Source: an uncultured Spirochaetota bacterium (GTDB taxonomy: Bacteria; Spirochaetota; Spirochaetia; Treponematales; Treponemataceae). Taken from it: a stretch of DNA of 55,478 bases. The notes under the pieces were generated by a model that was not told the DNA's origin, ran no database searches, and saw only the letters and a list, made by a program, of their open reading frames with translations. The stretch is from positions 83,798 through 139,275 of the forward strand of contig CALXMF010000005.1 of NCBI GenBank assembly GCA_944389415.1. Direction: 5' to 3'. Position 1 is the first letter of the stretch, and each line of letters begins with the position of its first letter. Below, piece after piece: positions 27,373 through 36,761 of this stretch. A program made the position numbers and the translations under genes.

Positions 27373-29268
27373 ATGCTACATAAAAATGCGCTTGTGTTAT
27401 ATAAAAATACCCCGGCAGTAATCACTGCTATTGCTGATAAATACACTATTGAATATCTGGTTCCATCCACAAAAGCTGGAAAAAAAACAGAGCAAAAAGT
27501 ACGATCTAAAGATATCAAATTACTTTCAGACACAAATACAATGTCTGTAACTCAGATTACCGAAACAGCACAGTCTTTAATTCCACAATTCCAGTTACAA
27601 CTTGACGATATATATGAACTATTATCGTCTGACGAACAAACCGCGACAAAACCTGTCAAAATCTCCGAAATCGCTGAATTATGCACTCATTATTCCGGTT
27701 ATGAAGCATGGGCACTATACATCGCGTTGACACAAGATTCCCGCTTTGCCGAATCATCTGTATCCTGCGACCATGATATAGAAATTGCATCTTTTCTTCT
27801 GAGATCTCCAGAAGAAGCCGCTTCTTTTGCAGCAAAAGCCGCACAAAAGAAACAAGAAGCAGAAGAACGAACTTCTTTTATTAAAAGAGTAAAAACACGT
27901 AAACTAAAGCTACCAGAAGATGCACGTCTCATGCAGGAAGTAGAAGCTGTTGCCCTTGGACAAACCGAGCACTCAAAAGTCATGAAAGAGGCGGGTATCC
28001 CTGAAACACCTGAAAAAGCGCATCAGCTTCTCTTAGACACAGGACTTTGGGATATCACACGCAACCCATACCCAGTACGCTGGGGTCTCTCTACCCGATC
28101 TGCCACCGAAGGACTTGCAACCCCACCCGATGAAGAACGAATACGTATTCCAGGTACCGCATATGCAATTGATAATGAATGGAGCAATGATCCAGATGAT
28201 GCAATTGCATTTGATGGCGAATTTCTCTGGATACATGTTGCTGATCCTGCTGCAACAGTCACCCCTGACTCAAGCATAGATATTGCCGCCCGGCACAGGG
28301 GAGCAACATTATATTTGCCCGAAGGCGCTGCGCGTATGCTCGCAGAAAACGCGCTTGAAGATTACGCACTCGGACTGACTCCTGTTTCCCGCGCATTATC
28401 ATTCCGTATCCGTCTTGATGAGAACGGTGCAATTGATGATTGCGCTATTATGAAAACTTTGATATCGGTAAAAAGATTGACTTATCAGCAAGCAGATGAA
28501 CAATGCGACACACCAGAACTTCGGCCGTTGTTTAGAATTGCAGAACAAAATATAGCTCGTCGAGAAAAAGCAGGCGCTGTTTCTATCACACTTCCTGAAA
28601 TACATCTTTCCGTGAATGATGGTATCGTCTCCATAGACATCCCACAAGCAACAAAATCGAGTGAAGTTGTCAGAGAAGCAATGTTGCTTGCAGGAGAAGC
28701 AGCTGCAAAGTTTGCTTTTAAAAACAACATCCCATTTCCATTTGTTAGTCAGGAATCACCAGATATTCCAACAGATATGCCGTCAGGTTTGGCCGGTCAG
28801 TACCGTCTCAGACGCTGTATGAGAAGCAGGAATGTTGGAATAATACCATCCAGCCACGCAGGTCTTGGTCTTGGTATGTATAGTCAAGTAACTAGCCCAC
28901 TACGCAGATATGGAGACCTTGCCGCTCATCAGCAATTACGTTCTTTTTTAGATAAAAGACAAATACTGAATAGCGATACCATGTTAGAGCATATTGCCGC
29001 TGGAGATGCAGCTGCAGGCGCAGCAGTTAAAGCAGAACGCAAAAGCAGATTGCACTGGACATTGATATATCTGTTGCAGAATCCCGATTGGACAGGAGAA
29101 GCAATCGCTGTTGAAAAAAAAGGGAAACAAACTGTTTTTCTTATTCCATCCATAGCGTATGAAACTGTTCTAACTGCAAAGACCGATATCAAATTAAATG
29201 AAACAATTCAAGTAAAGGCAGGAAATATTCATATCCCAGAATTAACAGTCACTTTCCAGCAGATTTAA
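27373..29268 (+). CDS. RNB domain ribonuclease (RNase II/R family)
   Basis: The 631-residue protein has an RNB catalytic centre with the Asp cluster in DNEWSNDPDDAIAFDG near residue 270, followed by WIHVADPAA, FRIRLDENG and YSQVTSPLRRYGDLAAHQQL, the hallmark of exoribonucleases that digest RNA 3' to 5'. The N-terminal 230 residues do not show clear cold-shock domains, and the C-terminal S1-like part is short, so it is a divergent member rather than a standard RNase R. An internal charged coiled-coil stretch (AAQKKQEAEERTSFIKRVKT) precedes the catalytic domain. Confidence 0.85.
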   Translation: MLHKNALVLYKNTPAVITAIADKYTIEYLVPSTKAGKKTEQKVRSKDIKLLSDTNTMSVTQITETAQSLIPQFQLQLDDIYELLSSDEQTATKPVKISEIAELCTHYSGYEAWALYIALTQDSRFAESSVSCDHDIEIASFLLRSPEEAASFAAKAAQKKQEAEERTSFIKRVKTRKLKLPEDARLMQEVEAVALGQTEHSKVMKEAGIPETPEKAHQLLLDTGLWDITRNPYPVRWGLSTRSATEGLATPPDEERIRIPGTAYAIDNEWSNDPDDAIAFDGEFLWIHVADPAATVTPDSSIDIAARHRGATLYLPEGAARMLAENALEDYALGLTPVSRALSFRIRLDENGAIDDCAIMKTLISVKRLTYQQADEQCDTPELRPLFRIAEQNIARREKAGAVSITLPEIHLSVNDGIVSIDIPQATKSSEVVREAMLLAGEAAAKFAFKNNIPFPFVSQESPDIPTDMPSGLAGQYRLRRCMRSRNVGIIPSSHAGLGLGMYSQVTSPLRRYGDLAAHQQLRSFLDKRQILNSDTMLEHIAAGDAAAGAAVKAERKSRLHWTLIYLLQNPDWTGEAIAVEKKGKQTVFLIPSIAYETVLTAKTDIKLNETIQVKAGNIHIPELTVTFQQI

Positions 29269-29392
29269 AAGTGACTAATACAATTAATTTATATGAATGA
29301 CATAAATTAAAAACAATTTATCTAAAAATCATTTGACAAGTTGTACGCAAAATAGTATTATCATATCATAATATAATTCTAAGGAGGCCGTA

Positions 29393-30505
29393 ATGGCTAA
29401 AGTAGAACTGAAAGGTATTGGTAAAATTTACGATGGCGGAGTCCGTGCTGTAGAGAATGCCAATATCACAATTGAAGACAAGGAGTTTGTAATCCTTGTA
29501 GGTCCTTCCGGATGTGGTAAATCTACGACACTCCGCATGGTTGCCGGTCTTGAAGATATTTCTGAAGGAGAATTATACATCGACGGCGAATTGATGAATG
29601 ATGTTCCTCCGAAGGATCGTAATATCGCAATGGTTTTCCAGAACTACGCCTTGTATCCCCATATGACGGTATACGATAATATGGCTTTTGGTTTAAAGAT
29701 AAGAAAGGTTGATAAAGCAGAAATTGACCGCCGTGTAAAAGAAGCTGCCCGCATCCTTGACATTGAAAAATTCCTTGAACGGAAACCAAAAGCTCTTTCA
29801 GGTGGTCAGCGGCAGCGTGTCGCAGTAGGTCGTGCCATTGTCCGTAATCCGAAAGTCTTCCTTTTTGACGAGCCTTTGTCCAACTTGGATGCAAAGCTTC
29901 GTGTTCAGATGCGCGCTGAGATTTCAGGTCTGCATCACAGATTGGAAGCAACCATGATTTACGTTACACATGATCAGGTTGAAGCACTGACAATGGGTGA
30001 TAAAATCGTTGTCATGAAAGACGGAAAAATTCAGCAAATCGGATCTCCGCTTTATTTATATAACCATCCTATTAATAAATTTGTTGCCGGTTTTATTGGT
30101 TCTCCGCCCATGAACTTTATTTCAGTAAAAATTGCAGAAAAGAATGGACGCATTGTTGCTGATGAAGGTTCTTTTGAAATATATCCTACCGCAGAACAAT
30201 CACAGGCTCTAAAGAGTTATATTGGTAAAGAAGTATACTTTGGAATCCGCCCAGAAGATCTAACATATGCCCCTGCTCCAGCAGCAGAAAATAATATGCA
30301 GATGAAAGTCTCCATTATTGAACCCTTGGGAGCTGAAACACATCTGTACTTGGCAACACGCACACAGCAGATTGTTGCCCGGACAGAACCTTCCAACACA
30401 TTTAAAATTGGACAGGATGTTTGTTTTATTCCGAGCATGGAAAAAGGCAAGTTCTTTGATAAAGAAACAGAAAAGAACATCTGTGAACAAGTAAAACCTA
30501 ACTGA
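29393..30505 (+). CDS. MalK/UgpC/MsmK-type ABC transporter ATP-binding protein
   Basis: The 370-residue ATPase has Walker A GPSGCGKST, the Q-loop VFQNYALYPHMTVY, the signature LSGGQRQR, Walker B FLFDEPLSNLDA and VTHDQVEALTMGD. It also has the C-terminal OB-like TOBE region of carbohydrate importers (YFGIRPEDL). These ATPases often serve several sugar transporters, which fits its place here alone, without permease or binding-protein genes. A strong AAGGAGG site and the G-rich coding strand suggest high expression. A terminator follows the stop. Confidence 0.93.
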   Translation: MAKVELKGIGKIYDGGVRAVENANITIEDKEFVILVGPSGCGKSTTLRMVAGLEDISEGELYIDGELMNDVPPKDRNIAMVFQNYALYPHMTVYDNMAFGLKIRKVDKAEIDRRVKEAARILDIEKFLERKPKALSGGQRQRVAVGRAIVRNPKVFLFDEPLSNLDAKLRVQMRAEISGLHHRLEATMIYVTHDQVEALTMGDKIVVMKDGKIQQIGSPLYLYNHPINKFVAGFIGSPPMNFISVKIAEKNGRIVADEGSFEIYPTAEQSQALKSYIGKEVYFGIRPEDLTYAPAPAAENNMQMKVSIIEPLGAETHLYLATRTQQIVARTEPSNTFKIGQDVCFIPSMEKGKFFDKETEKNICEQVKPN

Positions 30506-30524
30506 TATAGTTGCTGCTTATTAT

Positions 30525-30553
30525 AGGCTGTCTGTTAAAGACAGCCTTTTTTA
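30525..30553 (+). terminator. intrinsic terminator of the MalK-type ATPase gene
   Basis: AGGCTGTC (30525-30532) pairs with GACAGCCT (30540-30547) over a seven-base loop and is followed by a T tract. Confidence 0.92.
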
Positions 30554-30609
30554 TTTCAGAAAGTTAAGTAATTTATAGTAAATATTAATTTTCTTTTTCA
30601 AAAAAAGTG

Positions 30610-30618
30610 TGATACACT
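30610..30618 (+). promoter_or_regulatory. extended -10 promoter of nudC, leaderless type
   Basis: TGA-TACACT forms an extended -10 element. It abuts an ATG at 30619, but the expected start point lies at the second in-frame ATG, 30625, six bases after the hexamer. Confidence 0.55.
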
Positions 30619-30624
30619 ATGATC

Positions 30625-31413
30625 ATGCCCTTATCAACTATTCTAGCTGAAAACAACATTCCTCAATTCATTTTTTGCGGAAATAATATTCTTATAAGTT
30701 TAGTCAATAACACTATGGAATTACCATCAATAGGAATAAGTAAAAAATGCATGGAATTTCAAGTTGCAACAGACTGGTTTACTGATACTGACAACCAATA
30801 TACGGCCCTCATGCTGGAAGATAGAACGCCACCTCCAATAAAAGAAAGCACATGGATACCACTGCGTCAGTTTTTCGCACAACACCAAGATAGCCAGCTT
30901 TCAACATTAGCAGCACGGGCACACGGTCTCCTGAACTGGCGCCATACATATAGATATTGTCCACGCTGCGGAACACCATTACACGATTCTTCTGATATAA
31001 CAGCACGTCTATGTATTAAATGCGGACACGAGCAATTTCCGATACTGGAACCAGCCATCATCGTTATCGTGCATAAAGATAATAAAATCCTGCTGGCACG
31101 GCATAAACACCGTAACACCGATGTATATACATGTCTGGCTGGATATGTAGAAATCGGCGAAACAATCGAACAATGTGTATATAGGGAAATAAAAGAAGAA
31201 ACAGGGATAGAAGTGACTAATATTACCTACCAACTGAGCCAAAGTTGGCCATTTCCCGATCAGTTGATGCTTGGATTCAGTGCTGACTGGAAACAAGGTG
31301 AAATTACACCGCAGCAAGAGGAAATTCAAGAAGCGGAATGGTTTGATAAAGAAAATTTACCACCAATTCCGAAACCTGGTTCTCTTGCATATCGATTGAT
31401 TACAGAATTCTAA
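30625..31413 (+). CDS. nudC: NAD+ diphosphatase NudC
   Basis: NudC hydrolyses NADH and removes NAD caps from RNA 5' ends. The protein has the zinc ribbon YCPRCGTPLH with CIKCGHEQFP, then the Nudix box GYVEIGETIEQCVYREIKEE, and the NADH-specific SQSWPFPDQLM motif (the family has SQPWPFP). I start it at the second ATG because the -10 hexamer ends six bases before it; the ATG at 30619 would add two residues. Terminator 31421-31447 follows. Confidence 0.93.
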   Translation: MPLSTILAENNIPQFIFCGNNILISLVNNTMELPSIGISKKCMEFQVATDWFTDTDNQYTALMLEDRTPPPIKESTWIPLRQFFAQHQDSQLSTLAARAHGLLNWRHTYRYCPRCGTPLHDSSDITARLCIKCGHEQFPILEPAIIVIVHKDNKILLARHKHRNTDVYTCLAGYVEIGETIEQCVYREIKEETGIEVTNITYQLSQSWPFPDQLMLGFSADWKQGEITPQQEEIQEAEWFDKENLPPIPKPGSLAYRLITEF

Positions 31414-31420
31414 TAAAAAC

Positions 31421-31447
31421 AAAAAGCTGCCGATAAAGCAGCTTTTT
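31421..31447. terminator. bidirectional intrinsic terminator between nudC and lysA
   Basis: AAAAAGCTGC and GCAGCTTTTT pair around the seven-base loop CGATAAA, with T runs on both strands. It serves the convergent nudC and the dapA-asd-lysA operon. Confidence 0.92.
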
Positions 31448-31457
31448 GTTTTTTCAA

Positions 31458-32738
31458 TTACACACTAAAACTTCCCAACCCGGTAAAATCAAGCGTTGCG
31501 AAATAATCATCAATTGTTTCACGACGACGAATCTGAACCACAGAGCCATTTTCACGCAACAGCAACTCTCCGCAACGAAGCTTCGCATTATAGTTAAATC
31601 CCATAGCCCGACCGTGAGCACCGGCATCATGAATAATAATCAGATCACCAAGATCAATCTTTGGCAAACTGCGCTGCACAGCAAATTTATCACAATTCTC
31701 ACACAGAGACCCGACAACATCATATATATGATCATACGGTTTCCACTCTTTTCCGGCAACCGTTACTTCATGATAAGCTCCATACATTCCAGGCCGCATT
31801 AAATCTGCCATACTGGCATCAACACCAATATATTCCCGATATATATGTTTCTCATGAATTGCACGCGTCACTAACCAACCATAAGGACCAGTAATAGGGC
31901 GCCCACATTCCCAGCGAATTGAAAGAGGATCAAGGCCTGAAGGAACAATGATTTTATCATACACAGCTCGAATTCCCTGCGCAACATATTCGTAATCGAC
32001 AGCGTTTTGATCAGGACGATAAGGAATACCAATACCACCTCCCAGATCAACAAATTCAATACGAACATCAGCCTTTTCCTGTAAGTCCACTGCCAGTTTA
32101 AAAAGCATCTCGGCTGTATCTATAAAATAATCAGGATTAAGTTCATTAGAAGCAACCATTGTATGCAGGCCAAAACGCCGTACACCTCTCTTTTTACAAT
32201 CAGCATATGCAGAAATAATCTGATCATATGTAAGACCATATTTTGCTTCTTCTGGTTTACCAATAATCGCATTTCCTTCCTTAAGAGGCCCTGGATTATA
32301 ACGAAAGCAGATAAGCTCAGGTAACGCTCCTAACGTCTTTTCTACAAAATCAATATGGGTAATATCATCAAGATTCAGGATTGCCCCCATCATATTTGCA
32401 TAGATGTATTCCTGAGCCGGAGTTTCATTAGATGTAAACATCACAAACTCACCAGTCATACCAGATTTTTCAGCAAGTATTAACTCAGGCAGACTCGAAC
32501 AATCAGCACCACATCCTTCAGCTGCAAGAATTTTTAAAATATACGGGTTGGGACACGCCTTTACCGCAAAATATTCACGAAATGACGGAAATAACGAAAA
32601 CGCAGCCGTAAAACGGCGGATATTGTTACGAATCGCCGCCTCATCATATATATAAAACGGTGTACCATACTGTTCCGCAATATTTTCAAGTGCTTTTTTA
32701 TCAAGCGGAAATGTTTTTCTGGTCATAGCACGATCCAT
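31458..32738 (-). CDS. lysA: diaminopimelate decarboxylase
   Basis: LysA decarboxylates meso-diaminopimelate to lysine. The 426-residue PLP enzyme has the alanine-racemase fold: FAVKACPNPYILKIL carries the PLP lysine, followed by FVDLGGGIGIPYRP, CGRPITGPYGW, CENCDKFA and HDAGAHGRAMGFNYN. The ATG overlaps the stop of asd by one base (TAATG). It is the last gene of dapA-asd-lysA. A second in-frame ATG four codons on is possible. Confidence 0.92.
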   Translation of the reverse strand: MDRAMTRKTFPLDKKALENIAEQYGTPFYIYDEAAIRNNIRRFTAAFSLFPSFREYFAVKACPNPYILKILAAEGCGADCSSLPELILAEKSGMTGEFVMFTSNETPAQEYIYANMMGAILNLDDITHIDFVEKTLGALPELICFRYNPGPLKEGNAIIGKPEEAKYGLTYDQIISAYADCKKRGVRRFGLHTMVASNELNPDYFIDTAEMLFKLAVDLQEKADVRIEFVDLGGGIGIPYRPDQNAVDYEYVAQGIRAVYDKIIVPSGLDPLSIRWECGRPITGPYGWLVTRAIHEKHIYREYIGVDASMADLMRPGMYGAYHEVTVAGKEWKPYDHIYDVVGSLCENCDKFAVQRSLPKIDLGDLIIIHDAGAHGRAMGFNYNAKLRCGELLLRENGSVVQIRRRETIDDYFATLDFTGLGSFSV

Positions 32739-33841
32739 TATAAATTATCAAAAAAACCTTTGGCTTTAAGCAGCTCCGCATTCAAAATACCGCCGAGCGC
32801 TGCACCACGCTTTGTATTATGAGAAAGCGCAACAAAACGAATATCAAACACCGGGCATGTTCGAAGTCGGCCTACAGAAACTGCCATTCCCTTATCAGCA
32901 TCACGATCACGCCTCGGCTGCGGACGATTTTCTTCATGCCGAACAATAATCGGCTGCAAAGGCGCAGAAGGAAGCGCAAGTTTCTGAGGCAGCGCACGAA
33001 ACTCTGTCCAGACACGTTCAATTTCAAACAAAGAAGGTTTTTTATCATTAGGCAAATCAAATTCAAGACTGACACAAGCAGTATGACCATCAATAACCGG
33101 CACACGGTTACAGTGTGCAGCTACAAGCGGACCTGAAGCATTTTCTATCTTACCATCTTTTACAGTCCCAAGGATTTTTAATACTTCTCTTTCTGTTTTT
33201 TCTTCCTCACCACCAATATACGGTACAATATTATCAATCATATCAAAACTTGGCACCCCAGGATAACCCGCCCCGGAAACAGCTTGCAGTGTAGTCACAA
33301 TCATACGCCTTACCGGATAACCGGCCTGCTGTAATGCAAAGATAGGCATCATATAAGACTGCAGAGAACAGTTTGGCTTCACAGCAATAAAACCTTTATC
33401 CCATCCATGGTGTTTTTTCTGTTCGTCAATAACAGCAAGATGTTCGGGATTAATTTCAGGGATCAGCATTGGAACATCTTCCGTCCAACGGTTCGCAGAA
33501 GCATTTGATACAACAGGTATACCTGCTTCCGCATATGCAGCCTCAAGCGATTTAATTGTTTCCTTATCCATTTCAAGAGCACTGAAAACAAACTTGCATT
33601 TTCCAGCAGCCTCAGAAACTATATTCGCGTCTGACACAATAAGATCAGCCACCCCAGAGGGAATATCACAACCAATCAGCCAACGGTTCTGAACAGCTTC
33701 TTGGTAAGTCTTTCCCGCAGACCTAGGGCTGGCTGCAACAAATGTCACTTCAAACCAAGGATGATTCGCAAGCAAATAAATATACCGTTGACCAACCATC
33801 CCAGTAGCACCAAGAACACCAACAGGAATTCTATTATTCAT
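32738..33841 (-). CDS. asd: aspartate-semialdehyde dehydrogenase
   Basis: Asd reduces aspartyl phosphate to aspartate semialdehyde with NADPH. The protein opens with the nucleotide site VGVLGATGMVGQRYIYLL; the catalytic cysteine is in VKPNCSLQSYM and the TLQAVSGAGYPG stretch follows, the pattern of the archaeal/fungal-type enzyme. I place the start at the ATG at 33839-33841, with AGAGGAG eight bases upstream, giving 367 residues. An upstream TTG would place the ribosome site inside the gene. It feeds both DapA here and the homoserine dehydrogenase half of ThrA at 41.7 kb. Confidence 0.95.
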   Translation of the reverse strand: MNNRIPVGVLGATGMVGQRYIYLLANHPWFEVTFVAASPRSAGKTYQEAVQNRWLIGCDIPSGVADLIVSDANIVSEAAGKCKFVFSALEMDKETIKSLEAAYAEAGIPVVSNASANRWTEDVPMLIPEINPEHLAVIDEQKKHHGWDKGFIAVKPNCSLQSYMMPIFALQQAGYPVRRMIVTTLQAVSGAGYPGVPSFDMIDNIVPYIGGEEEKTEREVLKILGTVKDGKIENASGPLVAAHCNRVPVIDGHTACVSLEFDLPNDKKPSLFEIERVWTEFRALPQKLALPSAPLQPIIVRHEENRPQPRRDRDADKGMAVSVGRLRTCPVFDIRFVALSHNTKRGAALGGILNAELLKAKGFFDNL

Positions 33842-33863
33842 CTCATTATCTCCTCTCAATTCA

Positions 33864-34763
33864 TTACAGCAAGCCGCTTTCTTTCAATGCGGCAGTAATA
33901 ATCTTTTCACTTGCAGGCAATACAGGAACCAGCGGCAGACGCAGCCCGCCAGACGGCAAACCTTTTACAGACATGGCATATTTGATTGGACATGGATTTG
34001 TTTCAACAAATGCTGCTTTCATAAATGGAAGCAATCGATAGTGCAGATCCTGCGCCTTTTTCATATCACCATTCAGCGCGGCCATAGTCATCTCAGTAAC
34101 TTCTGCAGGCGCGAGATTTGATACCACAGAAATAACACCATCACCACCAACTCCAGCCAGTGCAAGTGTTAATGAATCATCTCCAGACAAAACAGAAAAG
34201 TCATTTTTTTTCCGTCCTATTTTATCGATTACTTCCATCATTTGTGAAACATTTCCACTCGCCTCTTTCACACCTGCAATATTTGGAAGCTCTGCGATAC
34301 GGGACAGCAGCTCAGTCGAAATATTTTTTCCTGTCCTGCCGGCGATGTTATATACAAGAATTGGAATTCCTACCTGAGAAACAGCTTCAAAATGCCGAAA
34401 GATACCTTCATCGGACGGTTTATTATAATACGGTGTAACTACCAGCGCATAATCAGCACCAAGTTCTTTCGCCCGAGATACATACCGAACTGCATCCCTC
34501 GTACAATTACTACCGGCGCCAAGAATAACAGGAACCATACGTTTTGTATAGTTATGACACTCACTGACAGCGATTTCTGCCAACGCATCTTCTTCTGCTT
34601 CTGTAAGCGTAGGCGTTTCACCCGTCGTTCCAAGCGGAAGCAGACCTGTAATACCCGCATCCAGCTGAAATCTGATCAAAGAGCGGAATCCGTCATAGTC
34701 AACTGCGCCATCTGCAGTCATAGGTGTTATAAGTGCGGTAAAAGCTCCGCGTAGTTTTGCCAT
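33864..34763 (-). CDS. dapA: 4-hydroxy-tetrahydrodipicolinate synthase
   Basis: DapA condenses aspartate semialdehyde with pyruvate, the first step towards diaminopimelate and lysine. The 299-residue TIM barrel has the signature LLPLGTTGETPTLT, VTPYYNKPSDEG with the proton-relay Tyr, VYNIAGRTGKNIS and the Schiff-base lysine in GVKEASGN. A GGAGG site selects the ATG at 34761-34763; a longer frame is not supported. dapB and the later steps are absent from this cluster. Confidence 0.95.
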   Translation of the reverse strand: MAKLRGAFTALITPMTADGAVDYDGFRSLIRFQLDAGITGLLPLGTTGETPTLTEAEEDALAEIAVSECHNYTKRMVPVILGAGSNCTRDAVRYVSRAKELGADYALVVTPYYNKPSDEGIFRHFEAVSQVGIPILVYNIAGRTGKNISTELLSRIAELPNIAGVKEASGNVSQMMEVIDKIGRKKNDFSVLSGDDSLTLALAGVGGDGVISVVSNLAPAEVTEMTMAALNGDMKKAQDLHYRLLPFMKAAFVETNPCPIKYAMSVKGLPSGGLRLPLVPVLPASEKIITAALKESGLL

Positions 34764-34851
34764 AGTACCTCCGTCTCTATACTGAGAACTCGTCATAATA
34801 TAAATTTTTCTGCATGTTTATGCAATCATACTGTATAAAATTACTAGCAAG

Positions 34852-36489
34852 CTAAAACCTGATTTTCTTTCCAGAATCAGCATAATAAGAGTTGCGAAGC
34901 TCTTTTACAGAATCATCTTTCAGGTAATCATCAAACGCCATCATACGGTCAATAACCCCCCTAGGGGTTATTTCTATAATACGATTCGCTATAGAAGAAA
35001 TAAACTCATGGTCATGGCTGTTAAATAATACAACCCCAGGAAAATTGATAAGAGCCTCATTCAAACTGGTAATAGCTTCAAGATCAAGATGATTTGTTGG
35101 TTCGTCGAGTATCAGTATATTAGCACCTGAAAGCATCAATTTTGACAGCATACAGCGAACTTTTTCACCACCGGAAAGAACTTTTACCGGTTTTAAAGAT
35201 TCATCTCCTGAAAAAAGCATCCGCCCCAAAAAACCGCGTACATAGGCATCATCCTGATCTGGAGAATATTGACGCAGCCAGTCAGTGATATTCGCATCCG
35301 TCTCAAAATACGCATTATTATCAAGCCCCATATAGGCATATGAAGTTGTCTGCCCCCAATATATATCACCGCTATCAGGTTTCACCACACCAGCAATGAT
35401 ATCAAAGAATGCGGATTTTGATTTATGTTCAATCCCAACAAAGGCAATCTTATCTGTTCTATTTACAGTCAGAGAAAAATCAGAAAGAAGTTTAACGTCT
35501 TCTTTACTATAATTTAGCTTTTCAACACGCAACACATTATTTCCGATATCGCGGTTAGGCTTAAAATTAACATACGGAAACTTACGGCTTGTCACTGGTA
35601 ATTCTTCAAGAGCCAATTTATCATAAATCTTTTTTCGACTCGTTGCCTGACGACTCTTTGCCGCATTTGACGCGAAACGCTGGATAAATTCACGCAGATC
35701 TTTCATTTTTTCTTCGCGTTTCTTTGCCTGATCTTTAGCCTGTCGCTGCATGATTTGGCTCATCTGGTACCAGAAATCATAATTGCCACTGAACAGACTT
35801 ATTTTACCATAGTCAATATCACAGATACAGGTACAAACCGCATTTAAGAAATGGCGGTCATGACTAACCACTATCACCGTATTTGGAAAATCAATCAAGA
35901 AATCCTCAAGCCATGCAATTGATTCCAGATCAAGACCATTTGTCGGTTCATCAAGCAGAAGAATATCAGGAGTCCCAAACAGCGCCTGCGCAATCAAAAC
36001 TCGAACTTTACGGCTTTCATCAAGATCATTCATCATACTATCGTGAAATTCTTCTTCCAGACCAAGACCAGAAAGCATCTGTTCTATCTGATTTTCTGCT
36101 TCCCAACCGCCTAGTTCGGCAAATTCCCCTTCCAGCTCGCTTGCACGGATACCATCTTCTTCGGAGAAATCTTCTTTTGCATATATCGCTTCACGTTCTT
36201 TTTGGCATTCGTATAACTTGGGAAATCCCATCAATACCGTATCTTTTACTGAATAGGCATCATACGCAAAGTGATCCTGCTTCAAAACAGCCAGACGTTC
36301 ACCTGGTGTTATCGAGATCTGACCTGTATCATGTTCCAAATCTCCGGACAAAATTTTCAGAAATGTAGATTTTCCTGCACCATTCGCACCAATTATACCA
36401 TAACAGTTTCCTGGGGTAAATTTCAGATTCACATCTTTAAAAAGCTGTCTCTCACCAAATTTAAGACTGACATCACTTACTGCTATCAT
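34852..36489 (-). CDS. ABC-F family ATPase
   Basis: The 545-residue protein has two ABC domains in tandem without membrane segments. Walker A motifs are GANGAGKST in the first and a divergent GIEHKSKSAFF in the second. Both have Walker B ILLLDEPTNGLDL and ILILDEPTNHLDL, with an SGGEKVR signature in the second half. A charged linker (KKREEKMKDLREFI) separates them. ABC-F proteins act on the ribosomal E site in translation or antibiotic protection; this one resembles the YbiT-type housekeeping members. The start at 36489 follows a GGAG; the upstream open frame lacks one. The degenerate second Walker A is notable. Confidence 0.88.
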   Translation of the reverse strand: MIAVSDVSLKFGERQLFKDVNLKFTPGNCYGIIGANGAGKSTFLKILSGDLEHDTGQISITPGERLAVLKQDHFAYDAYSVKDTVLMGFPKLYECQKEREAIYAKEDFSEEDGIRASELEGEFAELGGWEAENQIEQMLSGLGLEEEFHDSMMNDLDESRKVRVLIAQALFGTPDILLLDEPTNGLDLESIAWLEDFLIDFPNTVIVVSHDRHFLNAVCTCICDIDYGKISLFSGNYDFWYQMSQIMQRQAKDQAKKREEKMKDLREFIQRFASNAAKSRQATSRKKIYDKLALEELPVTSRKFPYVNFKPNRDIGNNVLRVEKLNYSKEDVKLLSDFSLTVNRTDKIAFVGIEHKSKSAFFDIIAGVVKPDSGDIYWGQTTSYAYMGLDNNAYFETDANITDWLRQYSPDQDDAYVRGFLGRMLFSGDESLKPVKVLSGGEKVRCMLSKLMLSGANILILDEPTNHLDLEAITSLNEALINFPGVVLFNSHDHEFISSIANRIIEITPRGVIDRMMAFDDYLKDDSVKELRNSYYADSGKKIRF

Positions 36490-36761
36490 ACATACTCCAT
36501 AGATTAAATCCACGCTGCACACGCAGATCTCAATATAATATACTATATAATATGGAACAAAAGAATAGTTTTTTTTTGTATATAAGTCAAGGAAACTGCC
36601 GATTCCTCCAGTCATCGATGTAACAAAACAAACATATGTACTGAACCCATAAAAACACACAAAATATAAAAATAACAGATAAATTTAGTTGCAAACTTAT
36701 CAATAACGTTTATACTGTAAATTACACCTGCTATCCAAAGAAATGTCGTGGAGATTAAAAA

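Noticed and set aside
34764-34796. N-terminal extension of dapA
   Set aside because: A GGAGG ribosome site lies inside the extension just before the ATG at 34761-34763, and family proteins start at MAKLRGAF-like sequence.
36490-36660. 57-residue N-terminal extension of the ABC-F gene
   Set aside because: The extension is Cys/Tyr/Val-rich and unlike the family; a GGAG precedes the ATG at 36487-36489.
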